Below, piece after piece: positions 19,084 to 29,113 of a stretch of 64,000 nucleotides of DNA (position 1 is the stretch's first letter; every line of letters begins with the position of its first letter). The DNA comes from Shewanella kaireitica (GTDB taxonomy: Bacteria; Pseudomonadota; Gammaproteobacteria; Enterobacterales; Shewanellaceae): assembly GCF_023284045.1 (NCBI RefSeq), contig NZ_JAKIKQ010000003.1, forward strand, positions 186,001 through 250,000, given 5' to 3'. Both the position numbers and the translations under genes were made by a program. The notes below the pieces were generated by a model. That model was not told where the DNA came from, did not search any database, and saw nothing but the letters and a program-made list of their open reading frames with translations.

Positions 19084-19989
19084 TTAAGCCACCGAGTCTT
19101 GGACAGCTTCAATGCTATTTTCATCGATAAAGGTTTTTACATGCGCAATCACTTCATCAGATGCATCTTCTAAAATGTAATGACCACAGTCTGCAAATTC
19201 ATGCACGGTTGCATGGGGCATTCTCTGTTTCCACTCATCAAGGAAGTGCTTATCAAATACAAAGTCTTGTAGACCCCAACAGATAACGGTTGGCACCTTG
19301 GCAAACTTATCTAAACTTGCAGCAATGTCGGACACCATCTCGTAGTTACGATCGCCCGGTTTTAACGGGATATCCTGTACAAAACGTAAAGTAGAGATAC
19401 GATTAGCCCACGAGTTAAATGGCGCGACATAGGCCTCACGGATATCTTTATGCATAGGCTTACGCTTAACGCCAACGTAGGATGCTGCTGATGAGAAAGC
19501 GTTAAAACCACGCACTAAACAAGTACCGAGTAACGTATTGCGGCAAATTGATAGCGCCCATGGAAAAGGCTTAGATTCTGGCAGGTGGAACGCGCCAGTG
19601 TTTAAAATCACCAAACGCTTAATGCGCTCAGGATAACGGGCCGCATAACCCATACCAATCATTCCACCCCAGTCGTGAACTACCAGCGTGATATTATCTT
19701 TTACATCAAGATGCTCAAGCAGCGCTTCAAGATCGTCAATACGGCTCTTAAGGGTATAATCATAGCCGCTATCATCTGGCTTATCAGATAAGCCACAACC
19801 AATGTGATCAGGGACAATACACTGATGCTTGTCGCTCAATGCACTAATAAGATTTCGGTAGTAGAACGACCAACTTGGATTGCCGTGAACCATGACAACA
19901 GGATCACCAGAGCCTTCGTTGACGTATTGAAGTTTATTGCCGTTTCTATCTAAATAATTACGTTTAAATGGGTGCAGAGTGTCTAACAT
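19084..19989 (-). CDS. oleB: OleB, beta-lactone decarboxylase (alpha/beta hydrolase)
   Basis: The 301-residue alpha/beta hydrolase of the haloalkane-dehalogenase type has an oxyanion segment VVMVHGNPSWSFYYRNL, the nucleophile elbow VVHDWGGMIG with an Asp where lipases have Ser, and a late CGHYILEDA with the catalytic His. OleB removes CO2 from the cis-beta-lactone to leave the alkene. It is a single domain here; in some other bacteria OleB and OleC are fused. It lies between oleA and oleC on the minus strand. Confidence 0.92.
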   Translation of the reverse strand: MLDTLHPFKRNYLDRNGNKLQYVNEGSGDPVVMVHGNPSWSFYYRNLISALSDKHQCIVPDHIGCGLSDKPDDSGYDYTLKSRIDDLEALLEHLDVKDNITLVVHDWGGMIGMGYAARYPERIKRLVILNTGAFHLPESKPFPWALSICRNTLLGTCLVRGFNAFSSAASYVGVKRKPMHKDIREAYVAPFNSWANRISTLRFVQDIPLKPGDRNYEMVSDIAASLDKFAKVPTVICWGLQDFVFDKHFLDEWKQRMPHATVHEFADCGHYILEDASDEVIAHVKTFIDENSIEAVQDSVA

Positions 19990-20064
19990 GACGCTTCCTA
20001 TAATTCTTTACTGAGCTTATCTATGTAGGGCTAGCTAGCAGTGTTTAACTGCTAGTGTATTCAA

Positions 20065-21114
20065 TTACCACTTCAGCCCTAGCATCATGCAGTTTAAGCC
20101 ACTGCCTATACCTAAAAAGCTCACTTGGTCGCCCGTTTTCAAGAAACCTTGATCGTGCGCCATCGCAGCGGTAACAGGTAAAGAAACCGTGCCCATATTG
20201 CCCAATAGTTTGTAGGTAGGAAACTCTTTCTCTTCTGGAATATTCAGTGCTTCAAGTACATTGCGACGATTCGATGAGCCGACTTGGTGACAAATCACCT
20301 TATCGACTTGCTCTACCAACCAATCGCGCTGATCTAAGAAGTGCGTCCAAGTATGACGTGCAAGTTCGACACCCTCTTTCAATAGTGCTACGCCATTGGT
20401 ACGCATAAACTCCCGGTATAATTGTGGTCCAGCTTCTTCAAGACCCCACTGACATAAATCGTAATGCTGCGGTGCAGACAAATGACTTGCACCTAACAAC
20501 TGATGCTGACGAGCGCCTTTTAAACCCAAGCTACCATCAGTCAGTAACACAGCAACAGCGCCTGAACCACCGGTTAGCGTGGCCAGTGACTGAGCAAAAT
20601 TCTGCATGGTTGGTTCAGCCAGCATTTTATCGATAGTGATATCAACAATATGACGCGCGGATTCACATGAGACCACTAAGCCTGCTTTGATCTGCCCCAG
20701 CTCGATACGGTTTGCAATATCAAGGATACCCGACAGCACGCCTAGACAAGCATTACTGATATCGTAAATGGCGGTGTCTTTGGAAACGCCCAATTCAGCG
20801 GCAATACGACATGCGGTAGCAGGTTCATGTTGATCACGACAAACACCGGTGTAAACCACCGCGCCTAAATCGCTGATCTGAACATCAGTTTCATTAATTG
20901 CCTTATGCGCCGCCGCCAAAGCTCCATCAGAAAGTCGATGCCCTTTTGGCCACCAGCGTCTTTCATGGATCCCTGTCAATGTAGCAAGTTGCCCCATTGG
21001 GATACGAAACTTTTTGTATAACGGCGCTAAACGAGATTCAAGTTCTGAAGTCGAGACAACTTCAGGCGCTAATTCGTAGGCCATGCTATTGATAAAAACG
21101 CGGGAATATTTCAT
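20065..21114 (-). CDS. oleA: OleA, thiolase-fold head-to-head acyl condensation enzyme
   Basis: The 349-residue thiolase-superfamily enzyme related to FabH has the nucleophile Cys in YDISNACLGVLSGI, the His in VICHQVGSSNRR and the Asn in KLLGNMGTVS. OleA joins two fatty acyl-CoAs in a non-decarboxylative Claisen condensation to give a 2-alkyl-3-ketoacyl product. In Shewanella the pathway makes a C31 polyene from polyunsaturated acyl groups. It is the first gene of the oleABCD run. About 75 bases separate it from oleB. An inverted repeat lies 27-45 bases upstream of the ATG. Confidence 0.93.
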   Translation of the reverse strand: MKYSRVFINSMAYELAPEVVSTSELESRLAPLYKKFRIPMGQLATLTGIHERRWWPKGHRLSDGALAAAHKAINETDVQISDLGAVVYTGVCRDQHEPATACRIAAELGVSKDTAIYDISNACLGVLSGILDIANRIELGQIKAGLVVSCESARHIVDITIDKMLAEPTMQNFAQSLATLTGGSGAVAVLLTDGSLGLKGARQHQLLGASHLSAPQHYDLCQWGLEEAGPQLYREFMRTNGVALLKEGVELARHTWTHFLDQRDWLVEQVDKVICHQVGSSNRRNVLEALNIPEEKEFPTYKLLGNMGTVSLPVTAAMAHDQGFLKTGDQVSFLGIGSGLNCMMLGLKW

Positions 21115-21140
21115 GAAACTTAATTTAATCGCTCACTGCA

Positions 21141-21159
21141 TTGGTTAAATATCAACCAA
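21141..21159 (-). promoter_or_regulatory. Candidate operator upstream of oleA
   Basis: A perfect inverted repeat TTGGTT-N7-AACCAA lies 27-45 bases before the oleA ATG, in the region where the promoter is expected. The half-site spacing fits a dimeric regulator of the TetR or FadR/PsrA size. No regulator can be named. Confidence 0.4.
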
Positions 21160-21198
21160 CATAGATAATTATTTATTATTAACCAGCCATTTGAGCAA

Positions 21199-21267
21199 GA
21201 AAAAGCCGATGATTCAATAAAAAACCTCACATCTGAGACCTTTTAATACGCTATATCATCGGCTTTT
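21199..21267 (-). terminator. Terminator between the methyltransferase gene and oleA
   Basis: The arms AAAAGCCGATGAT and ATCATCGGCTTTT are perfectly complementary and enclose about 40 bases that hold a weaker hairpin. On the minus strand it ends the methyltransferase transcript. Confidence 0.75.
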
Positions 21268-21374
21268 CTATAAAAATGGCACTACTTTCACACCTAATTC
21301 AATCACAGCAGACTTAATTACAACTTAATAAACAATTTGTTACGCACTTATTAAATTACAAATCTACAGTTTTT

Positions 21375-22625
21375 CTATTTAAATGCACTAATTAGCGCAT
21401 TTCGAGGGCTAACACTGTTTGCACAAAATTCACTCAACTCAACTCGGTAGCCACACTCTTCAAGATAGCAAACGCGGTCAAGTAACAGCCACTTTTCGAG
21501 AACCGCTCTAAACAGATGCGCCACTATATCTATTCGGCGAGTCAGTCGCTGTCGCTCATATCCCAATGCTTGATAATGTGCCCAATCTATCGACTCATTT
21601 AAAGCCACTTGTTTGCTAGCAGCAGCCCAGCGACAAAAAGCCTCAAAAGAGCCATTTAGCTGACTCTGCTTTATAGCCGGAACAGGCAGGTACTCGTCAA
21701 CTTGGCGCATTTCTCGCTGTAATGAATCAAAAGCTAGTCGCCACGCCATCTCTTGTAAGCGGTATTGCTTGTGTTTCTCACTCGCTATCGTGCTTTGCTG
21801 CAGTGGCAACTGCAGATCTGCTCGGCTCAATAAGAGCTCACTTTCTTTAGCGACGTTAGACAGTGGCTGATAGGTCTTAGCCTTAATAAGGTGGTAGCAA
21901 CATGGTGATATCACCAGCTGCTTAGTCCCGGCTTGTGTAGCATGTTTAAGCAAAGTGACATGTAGATCGCCACACGCATGTAGCGCCACTGCAAGTTGTT
22001 CTTTTTTAAGCTGCTGTTGCTGTGCATCAAACGCATCAGCGCATATAAAGCGCTGTGGCAGTCGCCATTTATCGGCGAACTGTTGGCCTGCATCACATAA
22101 GTTCTGCTGCCATTCTAAACTGGTAACACTGCGCTGATTTAACTTAGCAATCAAGCGACCTAGATGACCTTTACCTGCGCACCATTCAAGCACAGGTAGA
22201 TTACTTTCCGGTATCTTCGCCGAAAATGCGGCTATCTGCTGCCATTTTCGGCCTTTAATATGTGCACTGAAATGAGCCATATCATCAAAATCAAGCAAGG
22301 GTTCTATGGCGGTAGCTGTTGTAAACGAGCTCGGCAACAGTAAATTTAAGTCCCAATCGTTACCTTTCGCCAATAAATCTTTTTGCAGCGATGGCAACAG
22401 CAACTCACTAAGACGTGACTGACAAGTATCAATTTCATCGAGTTCAATGTCAGCTAGCTGCCACACCGTTTCAGCAAGAGTCGGAAATGTCTCCGCCCAA
22501 GGTAACTGTGTACACTCAAAACTGCGATTCTGCCACAGTGGGCGACTGGCACAGAGTAAGCGATCAAGTTGCTTCAATTGAGCGGCAAAGCTGAGTGTAT
22601 GGCTATTTTTTTGCGGCATATTCAA
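21375..22625 (-). CDS. Methyltransf_32-type SAM-dependent methyltransferase
   Basis: The 416-residue protein has a SAM-binding motif I (LEWCAGKGHLGRLI) in the middle, followed by SLEWQQNLCDAG, FICADAFDA and ALHACGDLHV. Next is ISPCCYH, a pattern seen in the Methyltransf_32 group that includes eukaryotic METTL25-type proteins. The long helical N- and C-terminal parts probably bind substrate. No target is known; RNA is one possibility. It has its own terminator and is not part of the ole operon. Confidence 0.78.
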   Translation of the reverse strand: MNMPQKNSHTLSFAAQLKQLDRLLCASRPLWQNRSFECTQLPWAETFPTLAETVWQLADIELDEIDTCQSRLSELLLPSLQKDLLAKGNDWDLNLLLPSSFTTATAIEPLLDFDDMAHFSAHIKGRKWQQIAAFSAKIPESNLPVLEWCAGKGHLGRLIAKLNQRSVTSLEWQQNLCDAGQQFADKWRLPQRFICADAFDAQQQQLKKEQLAVALHACGDLHVTLLKHATQAGTKQLVISPCCYHLIKAKTYQPLSNVAKESELLLSRADLQLPLQQSTIASEKHKQYRLQEMAWRLAFDSLQREMRQVDEYLPVPAIKQSQLNGSFEAFCRWAAASKQVALNESIDWAHYQALGYERQRLTRRIDIVAHLFRAVLEKWLLLDRVCYLEECGYRVELSEFCANSVSPRNALISAFK

Positions 22626-22802
22626 TAATGGTTAATTCAACGATGAAAGTGTAATACACGCAACTTCAATACTGACGACTTTAATATTGAGCACTTAAAT
22701 ATTCGCGGCTTAATACTTGCTGGCATATAGGTCAGTAGCAAAAACGATAAAAGGAGGCACAGTCTGTGTCTCCTTACAATTATTGCCGCTAGCTTATCAC
22801 AG

Positions 22803-23975
22803 CTACGTGCTAGGTTTTATAGCCTGCTTGTCACTGCTTCGCATTTGCATGCGTTTACCCAACCACACCCCGAGTCCAAGTGGTGCAAAAAATACCACCA
22901 GCAAGAACAGCACAAAATAGAGGATTAAGCTTTTTAAGGTTTTGGTGAGCTCTTCAAACACCACTTTAACCGTTTGCTCCGAGATTGCTTCTAAGTCAAC
23001 AGCCGCCGCAGCCCTTTCTCTGGCAACCATGGTTTCAAGCGCAACACGCTCATTTCTAACCATCAATTCTAATGCTTGTCGCTCAACAGAGAGCTGACTA
23101 AGTTTATCGTCAGTGGTCTCACTTAACTGTTCAAGCAATGGTGTAAGCTCTCGACGTAGATCAACTGCCAGTGCTTGCATCATCTCAGGGCTTTGAGCCA
23201 TCAACTGCTGGAACTTAGCTGAAGTATTACTAATACTCATCAAGGTTGCTTGTACCTCTTCCGCGTTGATATTGGAGTGCAGGGCATATAACTCCGCTTT
23301 CCACCCAAGTATTTTTGGCATCTGCTCGGCGATCATTGCCATCCTGTCAGAGATATCACTCATCACCTCAGGCACGGTGCCAAACGTAGTTACCGCATCA
23401 AACTCATTGATCTCATTATATTCAAGCCAGTCGGTGAAGGCCGATTGGCGAGTAAACGACATATCTTTAATCGGATACTTGGCCACATACTGCTTTACGA
23501 ATGCTTGATTCTTTTTAAAATTACTGGCACCAAAGTTTTTAATTGTTCGTTCAAACTGGTCTCTCAAACTATTGCTGACATCAATCGCTGCTTGTTGCTG
23601 CTCACCAAATACATTCTTGCCTGCACCCGCTTCAAAAAACTGCGCCATCTGTTCGGTGAATACCCATGTATCAACCATCGCTGCGGTCGGTGATGCTTGA
23701 AAGATGGTATGTTGCAAGTTTTGCTCGGCATTAATTTTCCACATTAAAGTGTTAGATTTGATTGGAATACTATCGCTATTTCGCTCTATCATATCAGCCG
23801 CACTTTCCACTTGGCTGTAGAATACAGTACTAAAATCGCGACTAAACACCCGCATGTTTAGCTGATCTTTTGGCAATGGTTCAATACCACTCTCAAGCTT
23901 TACCTCTAATAGCGAACAACCAGCCACTAACACGGCAATAACACTGACAAAGCAAAAGCGATACATCGCTCTCAT
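22803..23975 (-). CDS. Lipoprotein with coiled-coil and C-terminal membrane helix, unknown function
   Basis: This is a protein of about 390 residues. The start at 23975 has GGAGG five bases upstream and gives a short lipoprotein signal peptide with the lipobox LVAGC (Cys20); the longer ORF start at 23999 would spoil this. The body is helical, with a Glu/Arg-rich coiled-coil at about 265-330 (SQLSVERQALELMVRNERVA and onward) and a strong hydrophobic helix near the end (ILYFVLFLLVVFFAPLGLGV), then a basic tail. This gives a protein held in the membrane at both ends, with the middle in the periplasm. I do not recognise its function. It is monocistronic. Confidence 0.7.
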   Translation of the reverse strand: MRAMYRFCFVSVIAVLVAGCSLLEVKLESGIEPLPKDQLNMRVFSRDFSTVFYSQVESAADMIERNSDSIPIKSNTLMWKINAEQNLQHTIFQASPTAAMVDTWVFTEQMAQFFEAGAGKNVFGEQQQAAIDVSNSLRDQFERTIKNFGASNFKKNQAFVKQYVAKYPIKDMSFTRQSAFTDWLEYNEINEFDAVTTFGTVPEVMSDISDRMAMIAEQMPKILGWKAELYALHSNINAEEVQATLMSISNTSAKFQQLMAQSPEMMQALAVDLRRELTPLLEQLSETTDDKLSQLSVERQALELMVRNERVALETMVARERAAAAVDLEAISEQTVKVVFEELTKTLKSLILYFVLFLLVVFFAPLGLGVWLGKRMQMRSSDKQAIKPST

Positions 23976-24213
23976 AAAGCCTCCAAAAAATTGCAACATG
24001 CTGAATATTATATCTAAAGTGTGATTTCCGCGGATTCTATCACTGGTTAAGCTTGAGCACTACTTGTAAAGTTATGCACCAATAAATTTCATTTAACCAA
24101 TTGATAAATAGTCAGTTATTACTAGATTACAAATCAAAGAGATAACCACTCACTTGTAACTCAATTCTAGCTAACTTACACTTCGACGCAAATTCGAACA
24201 AGTACACAATAAA

Positions 24214-24459
24214 ATGCAATCACCCTGCGTAGCTCGTTGTGGGCTAAATGAAGATGATTACTGTATGGGATGCTATCGCCACATTGACGAAATTGTCGGT
24301 TGGGGTAGCGCCAGTGAAGAAAGAAAAGCGCAAGTCTGGTCAAAGCTTAAACAGCGTAAAGCTGACATGATCGATGGAGAGAATAGCGCGATTTTAAGCC
24401 GAGCCAAATGGTTAGAAGCTGAGGCTAGAATAGCTGACGCTGACAACAGCTCAACATAA
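24214..24459 (+). CDS. DUF1289 domain protein
   Basis: The 81-residue protein opens with QSPCVARCGLNEDDYCMGCYRHIDEIVGW, in which four cysteines with C-x3-C and C-x2-C spacing mark the DUF1289 family and probably bind Zn or an Fe-S cluster. The stretch is written here only to show the cysteine order C4, C8, C17 and C20. The rest is helical. Function is unknown. A terminator shared with the convergent yajD gene follows. Confidence 0.82.
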   Translation: MQSPCVARCGLNEDDYCMGCYRHIDEIVGWGSASEERKAQVWSKLKQRKADMIDGENSAILSRAKWLEAEARIADADNSST

Positions 24460-24462
24460 AAC

Positions 24463-24489
24463 AAAAAAGCCGCATTATGCGGCTTTTTC
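24463..24489. terminator. Bidirectional terminator between DUF1289 and yajD
   Basis: The arms AAAAAGCCGCA and TGCGGCTTTTT lie between convergent genes and have A and T runs on both sides. Confidence 0.9.
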
Positions 24490-24518
24490 TATAATGTATG
24501 ACTCTTCAATAAAGTCGA

Positions 24519-24878
24519 TTACTTCTTGAGCATGCTTTTCAAGTCAGCAAACGGATTATAGGTTGCCGCATCCACCTTGGTTTCTGTCGTTGCACCATAC
24601 TGAATCAACTCTTCAAATTTCGAATGTTCGTTGTCATGACAGTACAGACATAACAATTCCCAGTTCGAGCCGTCCGATGGGTTGTTATCGTGATTATGAT
24701 CACGATGATGCACCGTTAATTCTCGTAAGTTGGCGTTGTTAAATTCACGAGTACAACGGCCACAAACCCAAGGGTAAAGCTTAAGCGCTTGCTCTCGGTA
24801 ACCGGTTTCACGTTTAGCCTTATACTCTCTAGCTTCGGCCAGTACTTTATCTAACTTACTTTGTCCTGGTGCAGGCAT
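24519..24878 (-). CDS. yajD: YajD family HNH nuclease
   Basis: The 119-residue protein matches E. coli YajD closely: GYREQALKLYPWVCGRCTRE, then LRELTVHHRDHNHDNNP, then SNWELLCLYCHDNEHSK. The HNH motif is the HH...N...H series, and two C-x2-C pairs (CGRC and CLYC) bind structural zinc. The last residues, YNPFADLKSML, are also shared. It is a small cytosolic endonuclease-like protein with unknown role. Confidence 0.92.
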   Translation of the reverse strand: MPAPGQSKLDKVLAEAREYKAKRETGYREQALKLYPWVCGRCTREFNNANLRELTVHHRDHNHDNNPSDGSNWELLCLYCHDNEHSKFEELIQYGATTETKVDAATYNPFADLKSMLKK

Positions 24879-25053
24879 TCACTTTATCTCATCTTGAATT
24901 AACACTTATGAGCTGGATTCTAACACTGAAAGTCATCTATACCCAAGCTTCTAAAGCTAGCTTTCTCGACTGTTTGGCCAACGTGATTACATTGACTATT
25001 TTAAGTCACACAATCTCCTAAATGCCGTGGCACTCAGGAGATATATACTTAGG

Positions 25054-27042
25054 TTACTTTGCCTCGTCGCCCATATATTCAGAGCTAGAAAGGTGCAAAT
25101 AATGTAAGTATTTTTCGTACTGCGTTACCACGTCAGCCAACACCTGCTCTTGCGTAAAGCCCATTACATCGTAGTGTTGCCCGCCGTGCTCTAAGAACAC
25201 TTCCACGCGGTAATACTCCGATCCACCCTCAGCAACTTCAGCAACCTCACTTTCAACCGGGTTGGTAATACTAAAAGCACGGATCCGCAAGCCATAGACA
25301 AAGTCATTATGCTCTTCATTAGCAATGATGAATCGAATTCTGTTTTCGAAATTCAATAACTCCGCCGAGACGCCTTTGCTATTAAAGGCTTCACAGGCTT
25401 TATTCAGCGCAGGTTTGGCAACTTTATCTAAAAATCCGAGCGCTTCATCTTCACTTGGATGCGACACCAAAACGTCAATATGATCTTCCCAACTAACATT
25501 GGTTTTAGTGAACTGCACACTGGTGTTATGTGACTGTACACTGCTGATTTTCAGCCAATCATCTTGCAGTGCCTTAAATAGTCCAAAGCACATTAATAAC
25601 ATGACAATCAAGAACGGTAAGGCACTAGCGACGGCAGCCGTTTGCAGAGCTTGTAAACCACCTGCAAGCAAAAGCACAGATGCTACAACTCCTTGCAGTA
25701 GAGCCCAGAAAATTCGCTGCCACACAGGTGCATTATGATCGCCCCCAGAGGTTAAGTTATCAATGACCAGCGAGCCAGAATCCGATGATGTCACAAAGAA
25801 TGTCACCACTAAGCACAGTGCAATGGTCGACAACAATGTAGAGAATGGCATATGTTCAAAGAACACAAACAGCGCCACAGATACATCTGAAGACACCGCA
25901 TCAGCAAGGTAAGTTGCACCTTGATTCATAATGGCGTCAATCGCCGTATTACCAAATACTGTCATCCACAAGAAGGTGAAAGCCGAAGGCACGAATAACA
26001 CACCGATTAAGAATTCACGGATAGTCCGACCACGTGAAACACGCGCAATAAAGGTACCAACAAATGGTGACCATGAAATCCACCAGCCCCAATAAAGTAG
26101 GGTCCAGCCGCCAATCCAATCGTTCTTTTGCTCATAGGCGTAGAGATTGAATGTCTTGCCAACAATATCGCTTAGGTAGCCACCCGTGTTCTGCACAAAC
26201 GACTGCAGCAGTTCAACCGTTGGACCGAATATCATGATAACAATCAACAGCAGCACCGCGAGACCTAAATTAAGCTCACTTAAGCGTTTAACTCCTTTGT
26301 CTAGCCCTGAAAATACCGACAAAGTCGCGATAATCGAGATCCCCACAATCAAGCCAACTTGCACGTAGGTGTTGACTGGTACACCTAACAAGTAATTAAG
26401 ACCTGAGTTAACTTGCAGCACACCAAAACCAAGAGAGGTTGCGACACCGAACATGGTGCCTAATACCGCAAAGGTATCGACAGCATGACCAATCGGCCCA
26501 TAAATACGCTCACCAATTAATGGGTAAAGTGCACTGCGTGGTAACAATGGTAACTTGTGACGATAAGAGAAATACGCCAAGCTTAATGCAACTACAGCAT
26601 AGATAGCCCAAGCATGTATGCCCCAGTGGAAGAAGGTAATCTTCATCGCATCTTTAGCCGCTTGAATGGTCTCTGGGGTGGCATCAGGTGGCGCAAGATA
26701 ATGCATCACAGGTTCAGCAACACCAAAGAACATCAAGCCTATACCCATTCCCGCAGAGAACAGCATCGCTATCCAGCTTTTATAGCTGTAATCGGGTTCA
26801 GAATGGTCTGGGCCGAGTTTAATGTCACCAAACCGTGACACCATAACGAAAATAACAAACAGTAAAAAAATCGCTACGCCTAAGATATAAAGCCAGCCAG
26901 CTTTAAGCTCAAACCAGGATTTAGTAATAGAGAACACTTCTTGGGCTTGTGTTGGCCAAATTGCACCAAACAGCACCATTACAGTAATAAGAAAAACAGA
27001 AGAGAAGAAAACAGGTGGATTAATACTCGATTTAATCGACAT
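25054..27042 (-). CDS. betT: BCCT choline transporter with C-terminal regulatory domain (BetT-like)
   Basis: The 662-residue protein has a 12-helix BCCT core with GMGIGLMFFGVAEPVMHY, the TM8 box LYWGWWISWSPFVGTFIARV, and RGRTIREF. A soluble C-terminal domain of about 150 residues follows from LKISSVQSHN and runs through HIDVLVSHPSEDEALGFLDK to the end. That long tail is the mark of BetT, where it senses osmotic state and tunes choline uptake. No betIBA genes are next to it. It differs from the shorter BCCT at 12063 in length and in substrate-box residues. Confidence 0.88.
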   Translation of the reverse strand: MSIKSSINPPVFFSSVFLITVMVLFGAIWPTQAQEVFSITKSWFELKAGWLYILGVAIFLLFVIFVMVSRFGDIKLGPDHSEPDYSYKSWIAMLFSAGMGIGLMFFGVAEPVMHYLAPPDATPETIQAAKDAMKITFFHWGIHAWAIYAVVALSLAYFSYRHKLPLLPRSALYPLIGERIYGPIGHAVDTFAVLGTMFGVATSLGFGVLQVNSGLNYLLGVPVNTYVQVGLIVGISIIATLSVFSGLDKGVKRLSELNLGLAVLLLIVIMIFGPTVELLQSFVQNTGGYLSDIVGKTFNLYAYEQKNDWIGGWTLLYWGWWISWSPFVGTFIARVSRGRTIREFLIGVLFVPSAFTFLWMTVFGNTAIDAIMNQGATYLADAVSSDVSVALFVFFEHMPFSTLLSTIALCLVVTFFVTSSDSGSLVIDNLTSGGDHNAPVWQRIFWALLQGVVASVLLLAGGLQALQTAAVASALPFLIVMLLMCFGLFKALQDDWLKISSVQSHNTSVQFTKTNVSWEDHIDVLVSHPSEDEALGFLDKVAKPALNKACEAFNSKGVSAELLNFENRIRFIIANEEHNDFVYGLRIRAFSITNPVESEVAEVAEGGSEYYRVEVFLEHGGQHYDVMGFTQEQVLADVVTQYEKYLHYLHLSSSEYMGDEAK

Positions 27043-27528
27043 ACAGTTACCGCAGTTAATGAAGTACGCGCTTCTATCTAGCTCGGCGCATACGTGGCCT
27101 ACCAGAGATAAGAAGCTTATAGATTAATATAAGAATACACTGGCGGGATTATCATTTTGTGGTTAGGCCCGTGAGTTGTACTCACCAAAGTAATGCTTAT
27201 GAAACCAATAGCCTGAAACTGTGTGAGTTTAGCTATTGAGCAACTTACATATTCCAAATTGCATTGAATAGCTCAACCCCAAATCTGCCATAACGGCCTG
27301 ATCCAGCTATTTAATAGAATTTGTCTTTGATGATTAACGGTCACAAAATTCATCAACGATAATATATTATTTCCTGAGTTGAAGTTTTCGTCCAGCTCTC
27401 AAATACAAAAAAAACAGAAAAATGCTGTTTTTAAGGCTAAAAAACCAGCAGCAACAATCAATCTGTGGCGCTGGTCTCATATTTAAGTCGTTCGTGTCAG
27501 AGGCTATCTAGTCTGCAAAACGTCAAGG
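27043..27528. other. Intergenic region between betT start and phoU end
   Basis: This 486-bp stretch has no coding region. The right part (27404-27474) holds the terminators of the pst operon; the left part should carry the betT promoter, which I could not pin down. Confidence 0.6.
27404..27474 (-). terminator. Tandem terminators of the pst-phoU operon
   Basis: Read on the minus strand after phoU, a hairpin with arms CCAGC and GCTGG and a T run (27437-27474) is followed by a second, AAAAACAG/CTGTTTTT with a long T tract (27404-27433). Confidence 0.7.
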
Positions 27529-28239
27529 TTAAAAATTGAGGTCTTTTTCCATCTCTTCATAAGAGATATGGCGTACATCTTTACCTTTAACGTAATAGAT
27601 AATGTATTCGCAAATGTTCTGACAGCGATCGCCGACACGCTCAACAGCGCGGGCAGCCCAAAGTACGTCTAGCACTTCAGGGATAGAGCGCGGATCGGCC
27701 ATCATATAAGTCATCAATTGACGAATAATACCTTCATACTCTTGATCAAGCTTGATGTCCTCTTTATGCAATTCAAGCGCTACATCAGCGTCCATGCGAG
27801 CCAGTGCATCAAGTGTTGAGTGCAGTGTCCGAGTCGCATGACGCCCCATGTTCTCAATACTCACTAACAGTGGTTGCTGATTCTTAGAGCGCTTATCCAT
27901 CGCTGCTTTAGCAATCTTCACGCAGGCATCGCCAATACGCTCTAAGTCGGTAATGGTTTTAGAGATAGCCAGCACCAAACGCAAATCACTGGCTGCAGGT
28001 TGGCGCTTAGCAATAATGCGGGTGCACTCTTCATCAATGGCCACTTCCATACCATTAACTTTATGGTCACCCTCTATCACTTTTTGCGCCAATTCAGAAT
28101 CCAGTGCCGCTAACGCATCAAGCGACTGCTCAAGTTGACGTTCAACCAAGCCGCCCATGGTTAATACTCGGTTGCGAATATCATCTAATTCAGCATTAAA
28201 CTGACCAGAGATATGTTTATTTAAATTCATGTTTTCCAT
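27529..28239 (-). CDS. phoU: PhoU, phosphate-signalling regulator
   Basis: The 236-residue all-helical protein has two PhoU repeats. Each has the metal-binding D/E-rich helix, seen in [15 protein letters not shown] and [15 protein letters not shown] (E/D-R-x-x-D pattern). PhoU links the Pst transporter to the PhoR kinase and damps the Pho response when phosphate is plentiful. It is the last gene of the pst run, 24 bases after pstB. The better start is probably within MENMNLNKH; the first Met is used here. Confidence 0.93.
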   Translation of the reverse strand: MENMNLNKHISGQFNAELDDIRNRVLTMGGLVERQLEQSLDALAALDSELAQKVIEGDHKVNGMEVAIDEECTRIIAKRQPAASDLRLVLAISKTITDLERIGDACVKIAKAAMDKRSKNQQPLLVSIENMGRHATRTLHSTLDALARMDADVALELHKEDIKLDQEYEGIIRQLMTYMMADPRSIPEVLDVLWAARAVERVGDRCQNICEYIIYYVKGKDVRHISYEEMEKDLNF

Positions 28240-28263
28240 TGCAATAAACCCTATCAGTTCAAT

Positions 28264-29097
28264 TTATCCGTAACGGCCAGTAATATAATCTTCGGTCTTT
28301 TTCTTACGCGGCGTAGTAAAAATAGTGTTGGTGTCGGCATATTCAACCAGCTCGCCCATGTACATAAAGGCGGTTTGATCTGACACCCTTGCAGCCTGCT
28401 GCATGTTATGGGTCACGATAACCACGGTGTACTTAGATTTAAGTTCAGTGATCAACTCTTCAATGGTTAATGTAGAGATAGGATCAAGTGCCGATGTCGG
28501 TTCATCGAGCAGTAACACTTCAGGTTCAATCGCAATCGCTCGCGCGATAACCAAACGCTGCTGCTGACCACCAGATAAACCAAATGCATTGTCATGTAGT
28601 CTGTCTTTTACTTCGTCCCAAATTGCTGCGCCACGCAGTGAACGCTCAGCAGCATCATCTAAATCACGACGATTATTAACCCCTTGAAGGCGAAGTCCAT
28701 AAACCACATTCTCATAAATCGATTTAGGAAATGGGTTTGGGCGCTGGAATACCATACCTACGTTACGACGCAATGCCGCCACATCAACTTTTTTGTCGTA
28801 GATATTCTGACCATGCAGCAAAATCTCACCACTGGTATGACAGTTATCAACTAAGTCATTCATACGGTTAATACAGCGCAGTAGCGTTGATTTACCACAA
28901 CCACTTGGGCCAATAAAGGCGGTGACCTTTTTCTTAGGGATATGCATAGACACATCAAACAGTGCCTGTTTATCACCATATTTAAGATTTAAGTCACGGA
29001 TCTCTAATGCCGTATCTTCTTTGCTTAAGTTTTCTAGGTCTAGCATGTCAGTCTTCATTACCGATTGATCTATTGAAATCATGTTGTTTCCTATCAC
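28264..29097 (-). CDS. pstB: PstB, phosphate ABC transporter ATPase
   Basis: The 277-residue ABC ATPase has Walker [11 protein letters not shown]-loop [20 protein letters not shown], signature LSGGQQQRL, Walker [14 protein letters not shown] and H-loop [15 protein letters not shown]. The PFPKSI segment after the Q-loop is specific to PstB. It powers phosphate import through PstA and PstC. The N-terminus carries about 20 residues more than E. coli PstB. It lies between pstA (17 bases away) and phoU. Confidence 0.94.
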   Translation of the reverse strand: MIGNNMISIDQSVMKTDMLDLENLSKEDTALEIRDLNLKYGDKQALFDVSMHIPKKKVTAFIGPSGCGKSTLLRCINRMNDLVDNCHTSGEILLHGQNIYDKKVDVAALRRNVGMVFQRPNPFPKSIYENVVYGLRLQGVNNRRDLDDAAERSLRGAAIWDEVKDRLHDNAFGLSGGQQQRLVIARAIAIEPEVLLLDEPTSALDPISTLTIEELITELKSKYTVVIVTHNMQQAARVSDQTAFMYMGELVEYADTNTIFTTPRKKKTEDYITGRYG

Positions 29098-29113
29098 TAA
29101 GGATAATCGTCAA

